Assembly: GCA_030386875.1 (NCBI GenBank)
Contig: CM059573.1
Coordinates: 26,701,891 to 26,765,890 of the forward strand
Direction of reading: 5' to 3'
Length of the DNA: 64,000 nucleotides
Source: Morinoia aosen
Lineage: Eukaryota > Arthropoda > Malacostraca > Amphipoda > Talitridae
The notes below the pieces were generated by a model, which was not told where the DNA came from, did no database searches, and saw only the letters and a program-made list of their open reading frames with translations. The stretch's first letter is position 1. Each line of letters begins with the position of its first letter. Positions 20,993-33,474 of the stretch are shown here, piece by piece. The position numbers were made by a program, and so were the translations under genes.

Positions 20993-23159
20993 GAATTTAA
21001 ATGTGTTTGTTTAGCATTCAAACGGCCCTTTCTTTTCATACAAAACTGCGCTCATCAGTCACATATGCTAGCCGTAACACACGCGTCACACATTTTCAAC
21101 AAACGACCTTGATCTGTCTTTGTGGGCCTATTACATGTACAGTACATTGCACCCAGAATGGACTGATTTATGAAGTTAAATTTTTAATATTTGCCCATTA
21201 TTCAATACACCACATCCAGGATGGTGTCGTGGAGACATCATCACATCCCCACAACAGCTAGAGGTTAGTACAATAACCACATTGGGAAGCCGTTTCACTC
21301 CAGAAACGGTACAAATGCGGACATACAGTACCAAACTTTCTAACTCATTGTCCGCATAAAAAAATATATCACAAGACTGAGTCCAGCTGATCAAAGGATT
21401 ACTCAACCTCTACATTGTTTTGGAGCTAATCAAAATATCTGATCACGTACAAATCATTACGACTCGCATTGTTCATTCCGCTCAAATACTCACAAAAGTA
21501 TGCTACACCACAACAAGTACAAGTTTTGTTAGCTAGAAATATTTATCTCAACCACCAGCCTGACAAACAGTTACACAGACGCTGGTTTTCCCGATGTACT
21601 TACGATATTTTTATGACCTTCCTTCAAGAAAACTGTGGCACATCTGCTGATTTCCTTAGATCAGCTTTCGACCTCTCCGACGCCTTCACGCCACCAGCGC
21701 AGAGTAGAACACCTCTATAAAACTAACGAGTGTGGTTCCGACCTGATGCTACCGGCTCTCTAATTTCATTAGTTTGTTTATGATCCCAGTTATGGATTTG
21801 TGTTATTCATGCATGAGTCTGGCTGAAAGACTGCATTCTGCAAATGTGTTGTTCGCCTAGGATTCATCTACTAAGAACATCCAATCTCGGCTCACCTCCG
21901 CAGCTCCAAGGTCTCTTTGCTAAGATTGCACGCGGGCGCGCCTGCTTGTAATATAGGGATGCACAGCAAGAATTGGTGAGCATTGCTGACAGTCTAGTGG
22001 TCTATCGTACCTATCCTTGAAATGAGTGAAAGGTTAATTAGTCATTACATGTATAGTGAGCCGAAAGCTTCAATATTTTGGCACTGTGCCTCAATAATGT
22101 TCAATTTTGAAATACTGTCACATAAGTAAATAGTTTTATTCTCGTATCTCGTAACTATTTAATTTCCTTTACTGCGTTACACTAACTGCACCTAACACTG
22201 TCAATCACACGAGTCTCTCACCGTAATCATGGAGATTTTTAACTGCTGTTACTCGCTTATCATGTACAAACTTGAGTTAATTACGTACATTACACCCGTG
22301 ACAGCGTTCTGTCACCGTTAACACACGGTTCCATTCCTATAGTCTTCATCAAAGGACGTAACATTAACAATTTAGACAAGTCTTGCACGCAATACATGAT
22401 CCGCACGTTCACATGTACATAAAGATTTAGTACTAATTACCATTTGGATGAGCAATGAAACGTGAAGATCTATACGAAAAAATTATCATTCTCAGGGTTC
22501 ACAATACATGCCAAGAAAGAAAAAAATACGTATTTACAAATAATATGATTATAAGAACTTACGCAATCATACTAACTCAATATTGGTCGATATGAATAAT
22601 ACACCAAAAATTATTTGTAATGCAGCAGATGTATTGCAACTCGTAAAATAATGCAGCACACTATTACTATGAATCTCAGAACTATTAGTATGAATCTCTT
22701 CTACTGTAGCCCAGACTCTCGTGCTGTATCTTGATCATCTGAACCAGTAAATCTAGATACTTCAGTTTCTGGCATCAGTACAAGCGCGTGAAGTGATAAA
22801 TACTTCTGAACTATCACTTTGGAAGAAAAAATTGGATCACATGCCGCACATCCTGTGAAACAGTCGCATCCCACATCTGTTCAGGTCATGCAAGCCATGG
22901 CTGAGCAAGAACTTATAAATTTTAGTTAGACCAAATTTTTAATAGTATTATATTATATTACAGACCCAGGATTAGATTCTCTGACCAAAATTCAGGCCGC
23001 ACCTGTGTATACCAGCACCTAAAGTTCAGCATCAGAACCACAGGCAAAGTGCTTCAGTTCCCGTTAGGGTAGCAAGTGAAGCTGTCACGTTTTGATGGAT
23101 TCTCTCGCAGCTCGCGAGCTAATTTCTTCTGGGCGGTAGCAGAAAAATTTTCTGCTTTT
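20993..23159. other. No gene recognised
   Basis: About 2.1 kb without a supported exon or element. The plus-strand frames at 21,001-21,261 and 21,469-21,720 have no known domain. A short GC-rich motif (GCACGCGGGCGCGCC) lies at about 21,930. Confidence 0.4.
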
Positions 23160-23480
23160 CTATACATATATGTAAAACTCTGTTCTATTACAATCACTCA
23201 AATAAAAATATGAGTGTTATTTCCAAGTAAACCTGATCGATGTCTTTTCAACAGTGATTTCTTAAATGCCTCATTACTAGGCCATGGGCTCAACAACGGT
23301 TGCCCCCTGTTGAGCCGATATCTAATATGGACTCCAGGGTAAAGTGAGGAAATAAATATATATATGCTCTCCTTCATCCTAACGAGGAGGAACACCGGGC
23401 TGGCATTTCAGAGACTCGAACCAGTGATCATCCGTGAGAGATGCGCGCTTTCCGGCAGTAGGCCGCGGTGACCACGGAGA
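23160..23480 (-). mobile_element. tRNA-derived SINE candidate
   Basis: On the minus strand a tRNA-like head starts near 23,480 with CTCCGTGGTCACCGCGGCC, an A-box-like segment. A perfect B box GGTTCGAGTC follows at 23,422-23,413. Its body then runs toward lower coordinates. The spacing of A and B boxes fits an RNA polymerase III promoter. The sequence does not fold as a clean tRNA (long variable region, mismatched acceptor stem). The tail position is uncertain, so the left boundary is approximate. Confidence 0.5.
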
Positions 23481-23754
23481 TTAAATACAAAACTCGCTAC
23501 CATTGTAGCCAGTGTTGAATGATGGTATTCTATCGCTTAAGATAACTTCTCGAATCCCTCGCAGAAATTATTGCATTAGCATAGGTTTTGAATTCGAAAA
23601 ATATTGGAAAAAAATTAAAAACCAAGTTTCGTTTCAGACCACTGAGAAAAGTAATCATTTTCCGCTAAAATTCTAGGGTAACAAGGTGGTTCTTGATCTA
23701 CTATACGAAGGAACTTCAAATTTGCTGCAGTTTTAAACACAAAATATTTACTAT

Positions 23755-24250
23755 TTTTGAATATGTCGCCCAAGTTTTACCGTCATCCAAAAGGAGAAGG
23801 AATTGAGCTCCATCAACCCCCACCATTTTCAGCCGTTCTTCCCCAGACACTCTCATTAACCAAGCTCTTATTTTTAAACCATTTCACTTGAATACTTCAT
23901 ATTCATCTGAATTTGAGGCGGAAAAGTTTTTTTGCGTGCACTCATGTCACTCGAATTTTCAGTCATCCAAGGAAGAGGGAGCGATATTCCCCTCACCTCT
24001 ATCGTGATCAGTCGATTTTCCTACACATATTCAAGTTGACCAAACTTTTATTTTTGAACTAATGCACCTAGAACACTCAAATTGAACTCCAATGAAGCCC
24101 AAAACTTTTTCTTTCTATTTTCACATAAAGCACTGAAGTTTCCACTTCACAAAGAGGGGTGGGAACGAGGTCTTTATTACGCCCCGTTGCTTTTGGAAGG
24201 TTTTCCTTAGAACGCGCCTTAACTCAGCTGCTATTTCTAAACTGTGACAA
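23755..24250. repeat. Three diverged tandem units of about 180 bp
   Basis: The block CTTATTTTTAAACCATTTCAC at 23,867 recurs as CTTTTATTTTTGAACTAATGC at about 24,047 and CTGCTATTTCTAAACTGTGAC at about 24,230. Spacing is 180 and 183 bp. GTCATCCAA, ATTTTCAG-like words and the AAAAGTTTTTTT/AAACTTTTTC boundary also recur. This is an old satellite remnant with no coding. Confidence 0.55.
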
Positions 24251-27200
24251 TTCTTTTCTTCTATAATGCTTTATTAAAATGAAAACAATAGGTATAATGA
24301 ACCAAGACGCTTATATCATTGCTGAAATTTATTTAATCTCACAAATGCTAAGCAGACTTTCATGACGTTAGAAATATAAAGTAAAAAAATCGTTGCTTAA
24401 CAATTCAAATTTGTCTATATCAATCCCTTGTGGGTCAACGGAATTCCGGAACGTTCATTGCATCATACAGTACATTTGTATTAGCCTGCCACAGTATTGG
24501 CAACTATTCGATCAAAATCACAGTCATCAACACTTCCATCACTTACATTATAGTCGGATTTTTGAATTACTTCAATATCTCCTGTGTCTGATTTGTTGCT
24601 GTCTGAATCCCAATTTGATGCTAAATCAGAATCGTAGGGCTTCTCAATAATTGGTGTTTTGCCATAAAACCATAAAGTGTGAATGGAAACTTTTAAATGA
24701 AAAAATTTATACACAATATCCAGAAAAATAAGGAAAATTCTTAGCACGAAAATGCCCATGGCATTTTCATGCTATCAAGCAAAGGTTTTATGCTGCAAAT
24801 GACAGGAGTTTTCTATACTTCAAATTTGTATGTTCTACACATACACCATTTATGATAAATGATGATAAATATAATAGTTACAAAGTAACAACTGTAAAAA
24901 TTACCCATTCTTAAACAATTACCGGGTTCCAGACGAACACCGCCAACCAAAGAAGGGCTATGCTAAAAAATTCAATGTTTGATAAAATCAAAGCATGCAA
25001 TCTTTTTGCTGGAAAAATTAACGAAGAATTCATTTTACCGCAACTGAAAAATCAGCAGCAAAAATTTTCATAAGAAATAAAGTTCAACAGCATCCATAAT
25101 TTTCGTTGGTTGCCTCGCAGAATTTTCTTTATATATCTCCTAAAGAAATTGGTGAAAGTGCATTGAAAATTGTCTAGTATATCTAGTGAAACTAGTCTGG
25201 CATATGTCTAGTATATCTAGTTTATCTACTTGTCTAAATCTAGGATAAAACGAAACATTTTATCAAAGTATACCCATTAGGAATACGTAACAACAAGAGC
25301 ATTCGATGAGCAAAGGAAGAATTTAAGAGGGACATCAAGATAACGATTAGATATGGTGGATTCCGAGACTCTTTAGAGAACTGCAAAATTACTTTTTCCC
25401 ATTCTGCTCCAACTCATTTCGAAAAATATTATTCAATTGAGTTAATAGGCCCGACCATAACAATCATTAGATAATTACCAGGATCATAAGAAAGGTCCTT
25501 TAGCGCTGTCTTGTGATAACTACATTTATACCAGCATGAAAAATTATAAAAGAAAGAGCCGCCAGCAAGTGAAGACGTGAAAACGAGTCCATTGTAATCA
25601 TCGCATCTGACGATAATGGTTATGCATTGATTTTCCTCAACAGTTAAAGGCTGAGGACAAACATTTGCTGATTATTTAGGTGACAATGACAACGCCTACA
25701 GGCGTAAAACAAAATGTTTAACTTTTTCTGAGGTTACGAAAATAAACAAAATAATAAAGAAGCCCAAAGATCGAAGTAAGGTAAATGGATAATAACGAAA
25801 GAAAGTCTTGGTAAAAAAGTACTTGCCTCCACTTTTCGACGCTTTAATCAAAATGCATGAATTGAGCAACCCAAACAGAATAAAAGTATTCTTATTGAAA
25901 AGAATGAAATGGAACAGAACAGAGTCAGGTTTGTGCGCAGGAATCCCCGAAAGTTACTTCCAATGTACAATAATTGACATTTCTCGACGTTGAGGCTCAT
26001 TTGCCAGGTTGCGGTTCATTGGAGGAGACAGTTCAGATCCACTTAAGTTGTAATTCTGTCTCGCTCGGTGAAGGCCCAGCGACAAAGTTTTGTGTTTCAC
26101 CATCAAGTTAAATAGCAACATTTTTATCATGAATGTTTGCCCAAACTCTTTCAACGCTCCATGAAAATCGAAAGACTGTTTGTTAGCGAAAAAGTTTTTG
26201 TATTAATTTATCATTTCAGAAAATTACATTCTGGTGTTTTACGATGTACAAAGCCTATTTACCAGTATGCCTCAAAGTTTTGGGGCGCATTGTGGTATCG
26301 AGAAATTGTTGCAGGTAAATTAATCTTTTCGAGATACTTCGCTCACATCAGAAGCTATTTTGAATTAACCTCCTCAGCATCTGGATTGAATTTAATTGTG
26401 TACTTCTTGTGGATTCGAGAATTGTATCAACCTGTGAAAGGAATGTCAATGGGATCTCGAATCTCAGTTGCATTCGCAAAAATAGCAAAGCAGTCAGAAG
26501 ATCAATTCCTCGCAAAGACTCCTTGTCAGTCAGATCGATGATGTTCAAACTACACTCCTTGGAGATATGCTTCATGCGTTTCTCTAACATATCAAAAGCT
26601 TAAATATTTACATCCACTTCACCATAGAATAAGAAAGTAAAGAGTACATTCTGTGGCTGGATATTTTCGTTTATCGCTCAATTGAGGGCAAGTTGTAATT
26701 ACACTAACAGAACAATGCAAGCCTAGAAACATTAGATTTTTCAGTTGCTGAACTTACCTCAAAAATTAAGCCAATAAAATTGCTCTATCTTTTAGAGAGA
26801 AGCGACTGTTTTTCGATTATGGCGAGATAAATTTTCCGATATTTGTATGCGCAGAAAGACTCCATCCTTGCTTTTAATTGACAGTAAAGTTTTTAATGAT
26901 TTTGGCCCCTATAGCTGGTTGGCGAAGTTTTTCTGGGCCCTGAGGATCATTTTAGGATTAGTCATTTTGCAGTGTTGGTTTTGAATGCTTTTAACGTTTT
27001 CAAAATGTGTTCTTCTGTTTTTATCGTCAGGTTTATTTATGTTACGTACCAACTTAAAATGGAAATTTTTCCGCCATTAGCATTGCAAATTGTTCATCTG
27101 GGGTCCAATTTAACTCCATGGGTCTTTTTGTGACAGCAATTTTTCTTATTTCCCAGATATTGGGATAAAATTCGTTCATTTTGAGGTGTCCATTCTCATG

Positions 27201-28911
27201 TCAATGTTTAATGGAAAAACAGCAATTATTGATGTGCCAGACGATGCTGTTTTAGCCCCTGATTGTGATTCAGGCCGTGACATCTCAGACATACAGTAGA
27301 AGAAATTAAAGTAATTGGAGGATACCGTAATATACATAAGTGACAGCAATGTTGGTGACAGTAATTTTTATCGTGAAGATGTCATTACTCTGGCTGATAA
27401 AAATAGATGTATTTTTTGGTGCAATGAACGTTCCTGAGCTCCGCTAGCCAACGAAGGGCTAATTTTTAAAAGTTTTAAATTCTTAACAAACCACTTTTGT
27501 GCTTTGCCTTTCGATCGTCCTGAATGTCTGCTTTTCACTTGCTTGGTTAAATCAATTTCGTTCATGTTAAAAAAGTTTGTTAGTTTACGAGACCAATTGT
27601 TCTGAATACCACAATACATTGTGTAAGAAAAGAAATTGAGAATACATTGTGTAAGAAAAGAAAATTGACCAAACGCAGCAGAGGATGATGGGTGTGTAGT
27701 GGTCTCAACGAGCGGTCCTAAAGATCCATTTTTTTAAAAGTAACTTTCCACAATTGCTGCTCTCTCCTATGTGCGTATAGCCATTTTAAGGGGTTTCAAA
27801 AGTATGTTATTGTTGAATCCGTAAATCATGTTTTGACCTGTGTTTCATAAGTGCAACAACTATCAATGTTCCACTTTCAATTGCATTTCACGCGAAATTT
27901 GCCCCCTTCAATGTTTTTGTTTAATGAATATATTAAATAATGAAATTATTTCTGCGCCACACTGTAAACGTGCACATAACATTATTGGTTTGAAATTGAG
28001 ACTATTTCTAAATAATTTAACACAATAGTTTGTCAATAAGAGCCTGGTCAATCTGAGAGTTCATAGAAAAACTGCGGGAGGATTGAAAGCTTCACTTTCT
28101 TCCCCCTTTGAATGAGAGAAAATATCTGTGGTACACTCAAAGATAGTAAATGGTGTGAGATTAAATTCAAAGCTAATCTGTAGTTCCTGTGTGCTATAGC
28201 TCAAGAATTATTTCAGATTTTTACGGAAAAGTTGAGTGGTTGCAAGCGTAGTTCCTCGAGTGGTCTACAGACGGTACTCAGGTAAAAAAATTACGAGGTG
28301 GAGCGATGTATTGAATTTGAAACATATCCTACAGTAGTTTTTGATCAATTTTCTTAAATTAGGAAAAAATTTTCTCGTAAAATCTGATCCGCAACTATGA
28401 ACTTGGCTGTCCCTGTTAGATTTACGTTAAGAGGAATTAAAATTATGAGATATTCGGAGACATATTACATGAAAGATCATCTTCTGATAAAACGATGCAT
28501 CACATCCTCTATTAATGATCACATCTCAATATAATTCATACATTTTGGATCTCATTGCACGCGTTCCGCTCAAGATGTGAGCAGTTCCTGATAAATTGGC
28601 AACGCAAATTATTAGTTGATATTCGTAGATGACACAAATGAACGAATCGTTTTGATCCCTAGTCGTAACAGGTCAACCTTAGTCGTGTGTAACGATCTGT
28701 TGTTCTATGTCGAGTTCTTAGGAAACTGTGTACTAAAGCTCCAAATGCTATGGTTTGGTTCTAAAATTCTCATTGTGCTTTTTCTCACATTTCGCATGTA
28801 TACCTAGAAGTGATCGTCACGAGTGAGCCGTTTATTTAGAAGTAATCTTTTATAGCATCATTGTTTTCGAAATGTCTCGTTTCCGACTTTCGATTCAGCT
28901 GCCTGATTAAC
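24251..28911. other. No gene recognised; low-complexity and relic sequence
   Basis: Some frames look weakly protein-like but unassignable. A minus-strand acidic stretch lies at 24,481-24,660 (DSDLASNWDSDSNKSDTGD). A plus-strand piece at about 27,215-27,290 reads AIIDVPDDAVLAPDCDSGRD. Short CTAGTATATCTAGT-type repeats occur at 25,170-25,245. The acidic pieces could be remnants of a transposase N-terminus such as piggyBac, but no conserved motif supports that. Confidence 0.4.
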
Positions 28912-28915
28912 TTAA

Positions 28916-30258
28916 AGAGGCCGTCTGGGTACGGTCTTGATAGAAATCGGGATATGTGTTGATTTTCTGTTTTAATATGCATCTTATAGAGGATTTTCTT
29001 GCGCTTCCATTGGTACTTTCCGTTTACGTCTACTCCGAATAGTGCGCCCACCAGAGGGGGGGAAGCGATGGGGGTTGTCATAATAAGATTGAAATATCAA
29101 AACTTCGTTGTGTATCCTGTATACCGGCGTTTAGGATAGATGTACGAATCAATCTGTATTTTCAATGTTAAGGTTAATTTTTAGTTGATTAAAACCTGCC
29201 TAAAGGTTTTTGCTTTTTATTTCACGACAGGGGTGGCGTGACCTTGAACCCTCCCCCCCCCCCCCCCCTCATTATTGGGGTCAATTGAGCGTGTTTCTCT
29301 AGGGGAATAGCAATATAGTTCGTTCATGGGCTACTCAAAGTGCTTCCATTATACAAACGAAACATTTTAATGTTTTTTTATAATTTTTGACAATTTCAGA
29401 ATTTAGCTGCTCTGCCGTATTTATGATACCGCAGCTTTCATTCATAGTTCGATGACAGCTGCAGTATTATAGCTACGGCTATGGCGAGCACAGCAATTCA
29501 AAGGGCTTAAAAAGAGCTACAAAACGGAGGAGTTGACTTCAAAAAAAACGTATTTTGGTCGAAAAAAATGAAAAAAAATAAAAAAGTGGTTGTTTTGAAG
29601 AATTACACGTATTGTCTTTTGTTGTATATTTTTTCAGAGTTACAGAGCTACAGCAATGTAAATTATATCAATCGAAAGGGCTTAAAAAGAGTTAACAAAC
29701 GCTTAAGAGTTCATTGTAGAAAATCCTGTAGTTCAAAAGATAAAAAGATAAACATTTTTTTTTGTAAAAACACGTTTTTCTGGAAACATGATAATTAGTT
29801 TCTCAAATGTATCTTCTTCCACAATTTTAGAGCTACAAGAATGGTTTATATACCATTCGATAGGACTTAGCAAGGAGTATCCATAAGCAATGGCATTTTT
29901 GGATACATTTATTATTTTGAAAATTACACGACATGAAAAAAAATGAAGAAAAAGTCAATTTTTTTTATTTTTAATTCCCAAAATCCACAAAAAGAAGTTA
30001 TCGTAATTCCCTATTGCTTATGGTTATATAGGCATATAAGCAATCTGAAAACGAAGTACTGGTTCTGTAACTTCAAAATTGTAGAAGAAGATAGATTTTA
30101 AAAAACCCATATTTTATCATATTTTTCAAAAAAAAAGTGCAGATACAAAAAATTTTGTCGAAGTAACAATTGATCTTTGCATCATTTCACACCTACTATG
30201 AAAATTTCAGAGAAATCCATCCATAAATAACGGACTTTTTTTTACCCAGACGGTCTCC
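28916..30258. mobile_element. TTAA-flanked non-autonomous element (piggyBac-like target site)
   Basis: The left end AGAGGCCGTCTGGGT and the reverse complement of the right end GGAGACCGTCTGGGT form 15-bp imperfect inverted repeats. Both are directly flanked by TTAA (28,912-28,915 and 30,259-30,262), the piggyBac target. The 1,343-bp interior has no transposase. It has three diverged repeats of about 180 bp centred on GGGCTTAAAAAGAG (29,503; 29,678; variant at 29,863), long A runs and a poly-C tract near 29,255. Short termini and one copy make the call moderate. Confidence 0.55.
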
Positions 30259-30262
30259 TTAA

Positions 30263-31773
30263 CATTTTACGTTCACGTGTCGAACAGCTGCAATGCCGCC
30301 TACATCTCAGGCATTGGCAGCTGGTCCCGTAACTCTAGTTACTACGAGTGGAGGCCTGACGTTTTGGTACAGCAACTTCACGTAATTTATTGAATGTAAT
30401 GTATATGATGGTTTCAGCTATAATTACATATGATATACGAAATACGTCGATCAGATGATTGTCTAAACGTAGGTCAAATGTGTTAAAATTTGTGATAGGA
30501 GAGAAAATATTTTTCTACATTGAATTTCCAATATTATCTCTTACAGAAATTTTATCAATCAAAAAATATGAATTGCGTTATTTCTCTCTTCGGACAGAAG
30601 TGTTAAATGCTGTTTTTCTCTAAAAAAGTGTTTGACACTAGTCACTGAAAAAAAAATAATATTCTTGTCTCATCCTGCAGCTCTCACCATCTATAACTAC
30701 TGTCAGCTATCACTATCACTTGCCTGAAAGAAACATTCCAATTAAGGGTTCATGTATTGAAACAAATTTACCAAGAAATTTCTATTTCGTGGGTTTGAAG
30801 GTAGTAGTTTTAAAAATCAGAACTTCGTCTCCCTTTCCAGAAGAATGATGTCGGAGTCTTTCAAAGTTTTCAAAAAATTGCCCCGCTCTTATTGGCTGGT
30901 GTGGATAAACGAATGAATGCGAGGTACGCCTCACGATGACTCTGTTAGTGTTTTGTATGTACGAAAAAGAGTTTAAATCTACAAGGAATGTCAATTTTTC
31001 TGCGAGTCTCACGAGTCAAGTGCGTCTTGTAAATCTAACCAATCTGGGATCACTTCTCTTCAAAGGTTTTCCATTGTCTTAAAAAAGCAATGCAGCTGCA
31101 GCACAGTGCTTTAAATGGGCTGCCGTAAGGTAAGTCAGTTTACTGGCCAAATGGTGTTAGGGAAATAGAACATCATTGGTTCTTTTAAGATATGTTATGC
31201 TTAGTTGGTTTAACTTACAATAGGTTAGATTAGAATTGCCTAGATTTTTTGAAAATACGTAAAGACAAGATAGGTTAGGTTAAGATAATTCAAGCTAAGG
31301 TGGAATGTGTTAGAATGGGAGAAGCGGAGTTTAGATATGCTAAGGACATCGTAGGTCAAGAAATTCGTGTATTCTGTTTGTCAGACGTATAAATAATATG
31401 GGAACTCATTCAAATGCAGCACACAACAAACAGACCAAAAACATCCTCCATACGGCAGGTCAAGTCAAAGTAGTATGAAGGGAAAAGTTTACAAACCCTG
31501 ACAAGCTAAACTCATTCGTACGAGAAAGTCAATCACGCCAGACTTTCTTATTCATACTCGAAGATCATCCATACGTCAGATACAATATCTCATGCTCCAT
31601 TCTTAATTTCTCGACGCAAGTTACCTCACGTCCAGCAATAGCAGATAGCAGCCTCAACAATCACATGCGTGAATTTTTTTTTCCAAACGATCATTTGGAA
31701 TCACGGACCAGTTACCAGGAATTCATATATTGCTATCTCGTTTTCTCTAGACATTCTGATCATATTGCTCTTC
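30263..31773. other. No gene recognised
   Basis: AT-rich spacer. A short patch of GGTTAG-type words lies at 31,205-31,300, similar to the larger degenerate telomere-like tract at 35.6-36.5 kb. The minus-strand frame at 30,782-31,012 is unassigned. Confidence 0.4.
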
Positions 31774-31834
31774 TTAAGGTCGTTTTACATTGACGGTTTC
31801 TTCGCAATCCACACCGTCGCTCCATCCCTCCAGT

Positions 31835-31872
31835 CATTGCTGTGGGCGGAGTAAGTTCCGCCCACAGCAATG
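31835..31872. repeat. Perfect 16-bp hairpin in Harbinger 3
   Basis: CATTGCTGTGGGCGGA, loop GTAAGT, then TCCGCCCACAGCAATG: the arms are exact reverse complements. GC-rich arms in AT-rich DNA stand out. It probably serves as, or derives from, a subterminal transposase binding motif. Confidence 0.9.
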
Positions 31873-32003
31873 CGAAATGACCCTTATTGCCACGCTCACG
31901 GTAATTAAGGAGCGGCAACATTCTGCGTGCTAAATATTGGCGGTGTGCACTGCCAGTCAACAGCGTTCAATTGCACTTGAGACCATAGAGAGCATGTGTA
32001 GTC

Positions 32004-32236
32004 ATGGCTTACATATTATGTAGTAAAAAAGAAATTAAAACTCCTATCGAAAAATGTAAAGAATTTCCATGTTTATGGAACGTTAAGCTCGCAGAGTATA
32101 AAAACAGAGTGTCTAGAGAAGATGCTTTTAAATGAATAGCATCTCCCTTCCAAAATTATAATATTGCAATGGTTAAAATGAAAATTCAAACACTGAGAGG
32201 CCAAGATAGGAAACAGCTTTCCCTATTCAAAAAATA
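32004..32236 (+). pseudogene. MADF-domain gene fragment of Harbinger 3
   Basis: The ATG at 32,004 starts MAYILCSKKEIKTPIEKCKE, followed by FPCLWNVKLAEYKNR and REDAFK. A TGA stop comes at 32,133. The same frame then continues with VKMKIQTLRGQDRKQLSLFK and stops at 32,234. The CLW core, the Tyr/Arg pair and the KIQTLRGQ+RK helix match the MADF fold of Harbinger partner proteins. The C-terminal half of the protein is missing. It would act as the DNA-binding helper of a transposase encoded elsewhere, but this copy is dead. Confidence 0.7.
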
Positions 32237-32709
32237 AAAGAAATATACACTGCGTATGTAAGCGTAAAATTAATTACAGTGTAATTAAAATGTGCACAGT
32301 GTACATTGCTCTCAATATAAGAACTTCAAATACACGGAAAACACTCGGCAGGTGTCATTAGAAGATTATTCAAATTCAAGAAAAAAGTACACCTAGAATT
32401 TAGTAATTGGTATTTATTTTTTCTTCCCATTTACAGTGTTTTTTGAAGGTAATTTGGTAGTATAAAAGTTTTTACAATATTACCTTTTTACTTCCGCAAA
32501 TTATTCTGTAAATATTCTGCAAATTGTTCTGCCAAGTATTCTGTCAGTATTGCAACAGCAATACTGACGATTGCCGTCTCTGGGGAAGGAGCGTCGTGTT
32601 GAGCCGCAATGCAAAAGCAAGCCGGGGAGCTCTGACGCTCAATCCTCTCGTGGGAGGAGCTGTAGAAAGTTCACCGTCGCTCCATACCGCTGGCGTAAAA
32701 TGAACTTTA

Positions 32710-33472
32710 CTGTTTTTCCGCGGTCGTGCTCAAACTACTGATTGTACGGAACTTGGCCTTGTGTTTGATCAAGATTCAACAAAGAACAAATCCTACTTCG
32801 GACGACCGGACGCTCGTCACACAACATATTCGTTCTACAAATTCTCAAGAACGTAATTGTTTTCATAGTTTTACAAATTCCTGTGACAGACAAATGGTAG
32901 TGTTCAACCAAAACTTCCTCCTAATTAGGTAGAGAATTACAAGTATGATGTATGTATAGCAGTTTTGTCGAGAACATTGTTTTCAGCTACATTTACATAA
33001 TATTTGCATATGATCTGTCCAGTCTTTGGCTTTCTCTTATAATTTTTTCAGGCAGCCTCGAATTTTCATTTGGTCATTGGTGAAGAGTATGTTGAAAGGT
33101 CGGTGGCTTGTATTGCGGTAGTAATGTTTTGAAAAGTTTTATGAGTTTATCGCATGGTTTGGCGTGCGTTAAGGCTGACAGGCGAATAGTAATGATCACG
33201 TCACCAGTGCGTCGCTTCTGTCTCATCTCCGTGTCTATCGTCAATTGTGTGCTTTCTGAAGTTATTTTTTAGAAAGCTTTGGGAAGCCTTTGCGATTCCT
33301 GCTCTTAGTGTTATTGATTGTATTTTTTTCAGAGAATCGAAATATTGTGGCAAATGGTTTCGTTCATGTCTTGCACAGAGGAATCCGTATTAGGGTATCT
33401 GAGTAGTTCTGAAAGCTCACTACTTACTTCTTTTGACATGAGCGGATTTAACTATTTAAATTATTGTTAGTG
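32710..33472. other. No gene recognised
   Basis: Spacer between Harbinger 3 and a mariner-type MITE. No supported exon, repeat or inverted structure was seen. Confidence 0.4.
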
Positions 33473-33474
33473 TA

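Larger units (their letters stand above)
31777..32706. mobile_element. PIF/Harbinger element 3, deletion derivative
   Basis: The left end AGGTCGTTTTACATTGACGG and the reverse complement of the right end AGTTCATTTTACGCCAGCGG are inverted repeats, flanked by TTA on both sides (31,774-31,776 and 32,707-32,709). Two perfect hairpins sit subterminally: 16-bp arms around GTAAGT at 31,835-31,872, and 11-bp arms around AACA at 32,543-32,568. A MADF-gene relic lies between them. No transposase remains in its 930 bp. The termini differ from elements 1 and 2, so this is a third family. Confidence 0.75.

Noticed and set aside
24481..27620. Possible piggyBac transposase remnants
   Set aside because: Only acidic or weakly protein-like stretches are present. 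No catalytic or conserved piggyBac motif could be identified.
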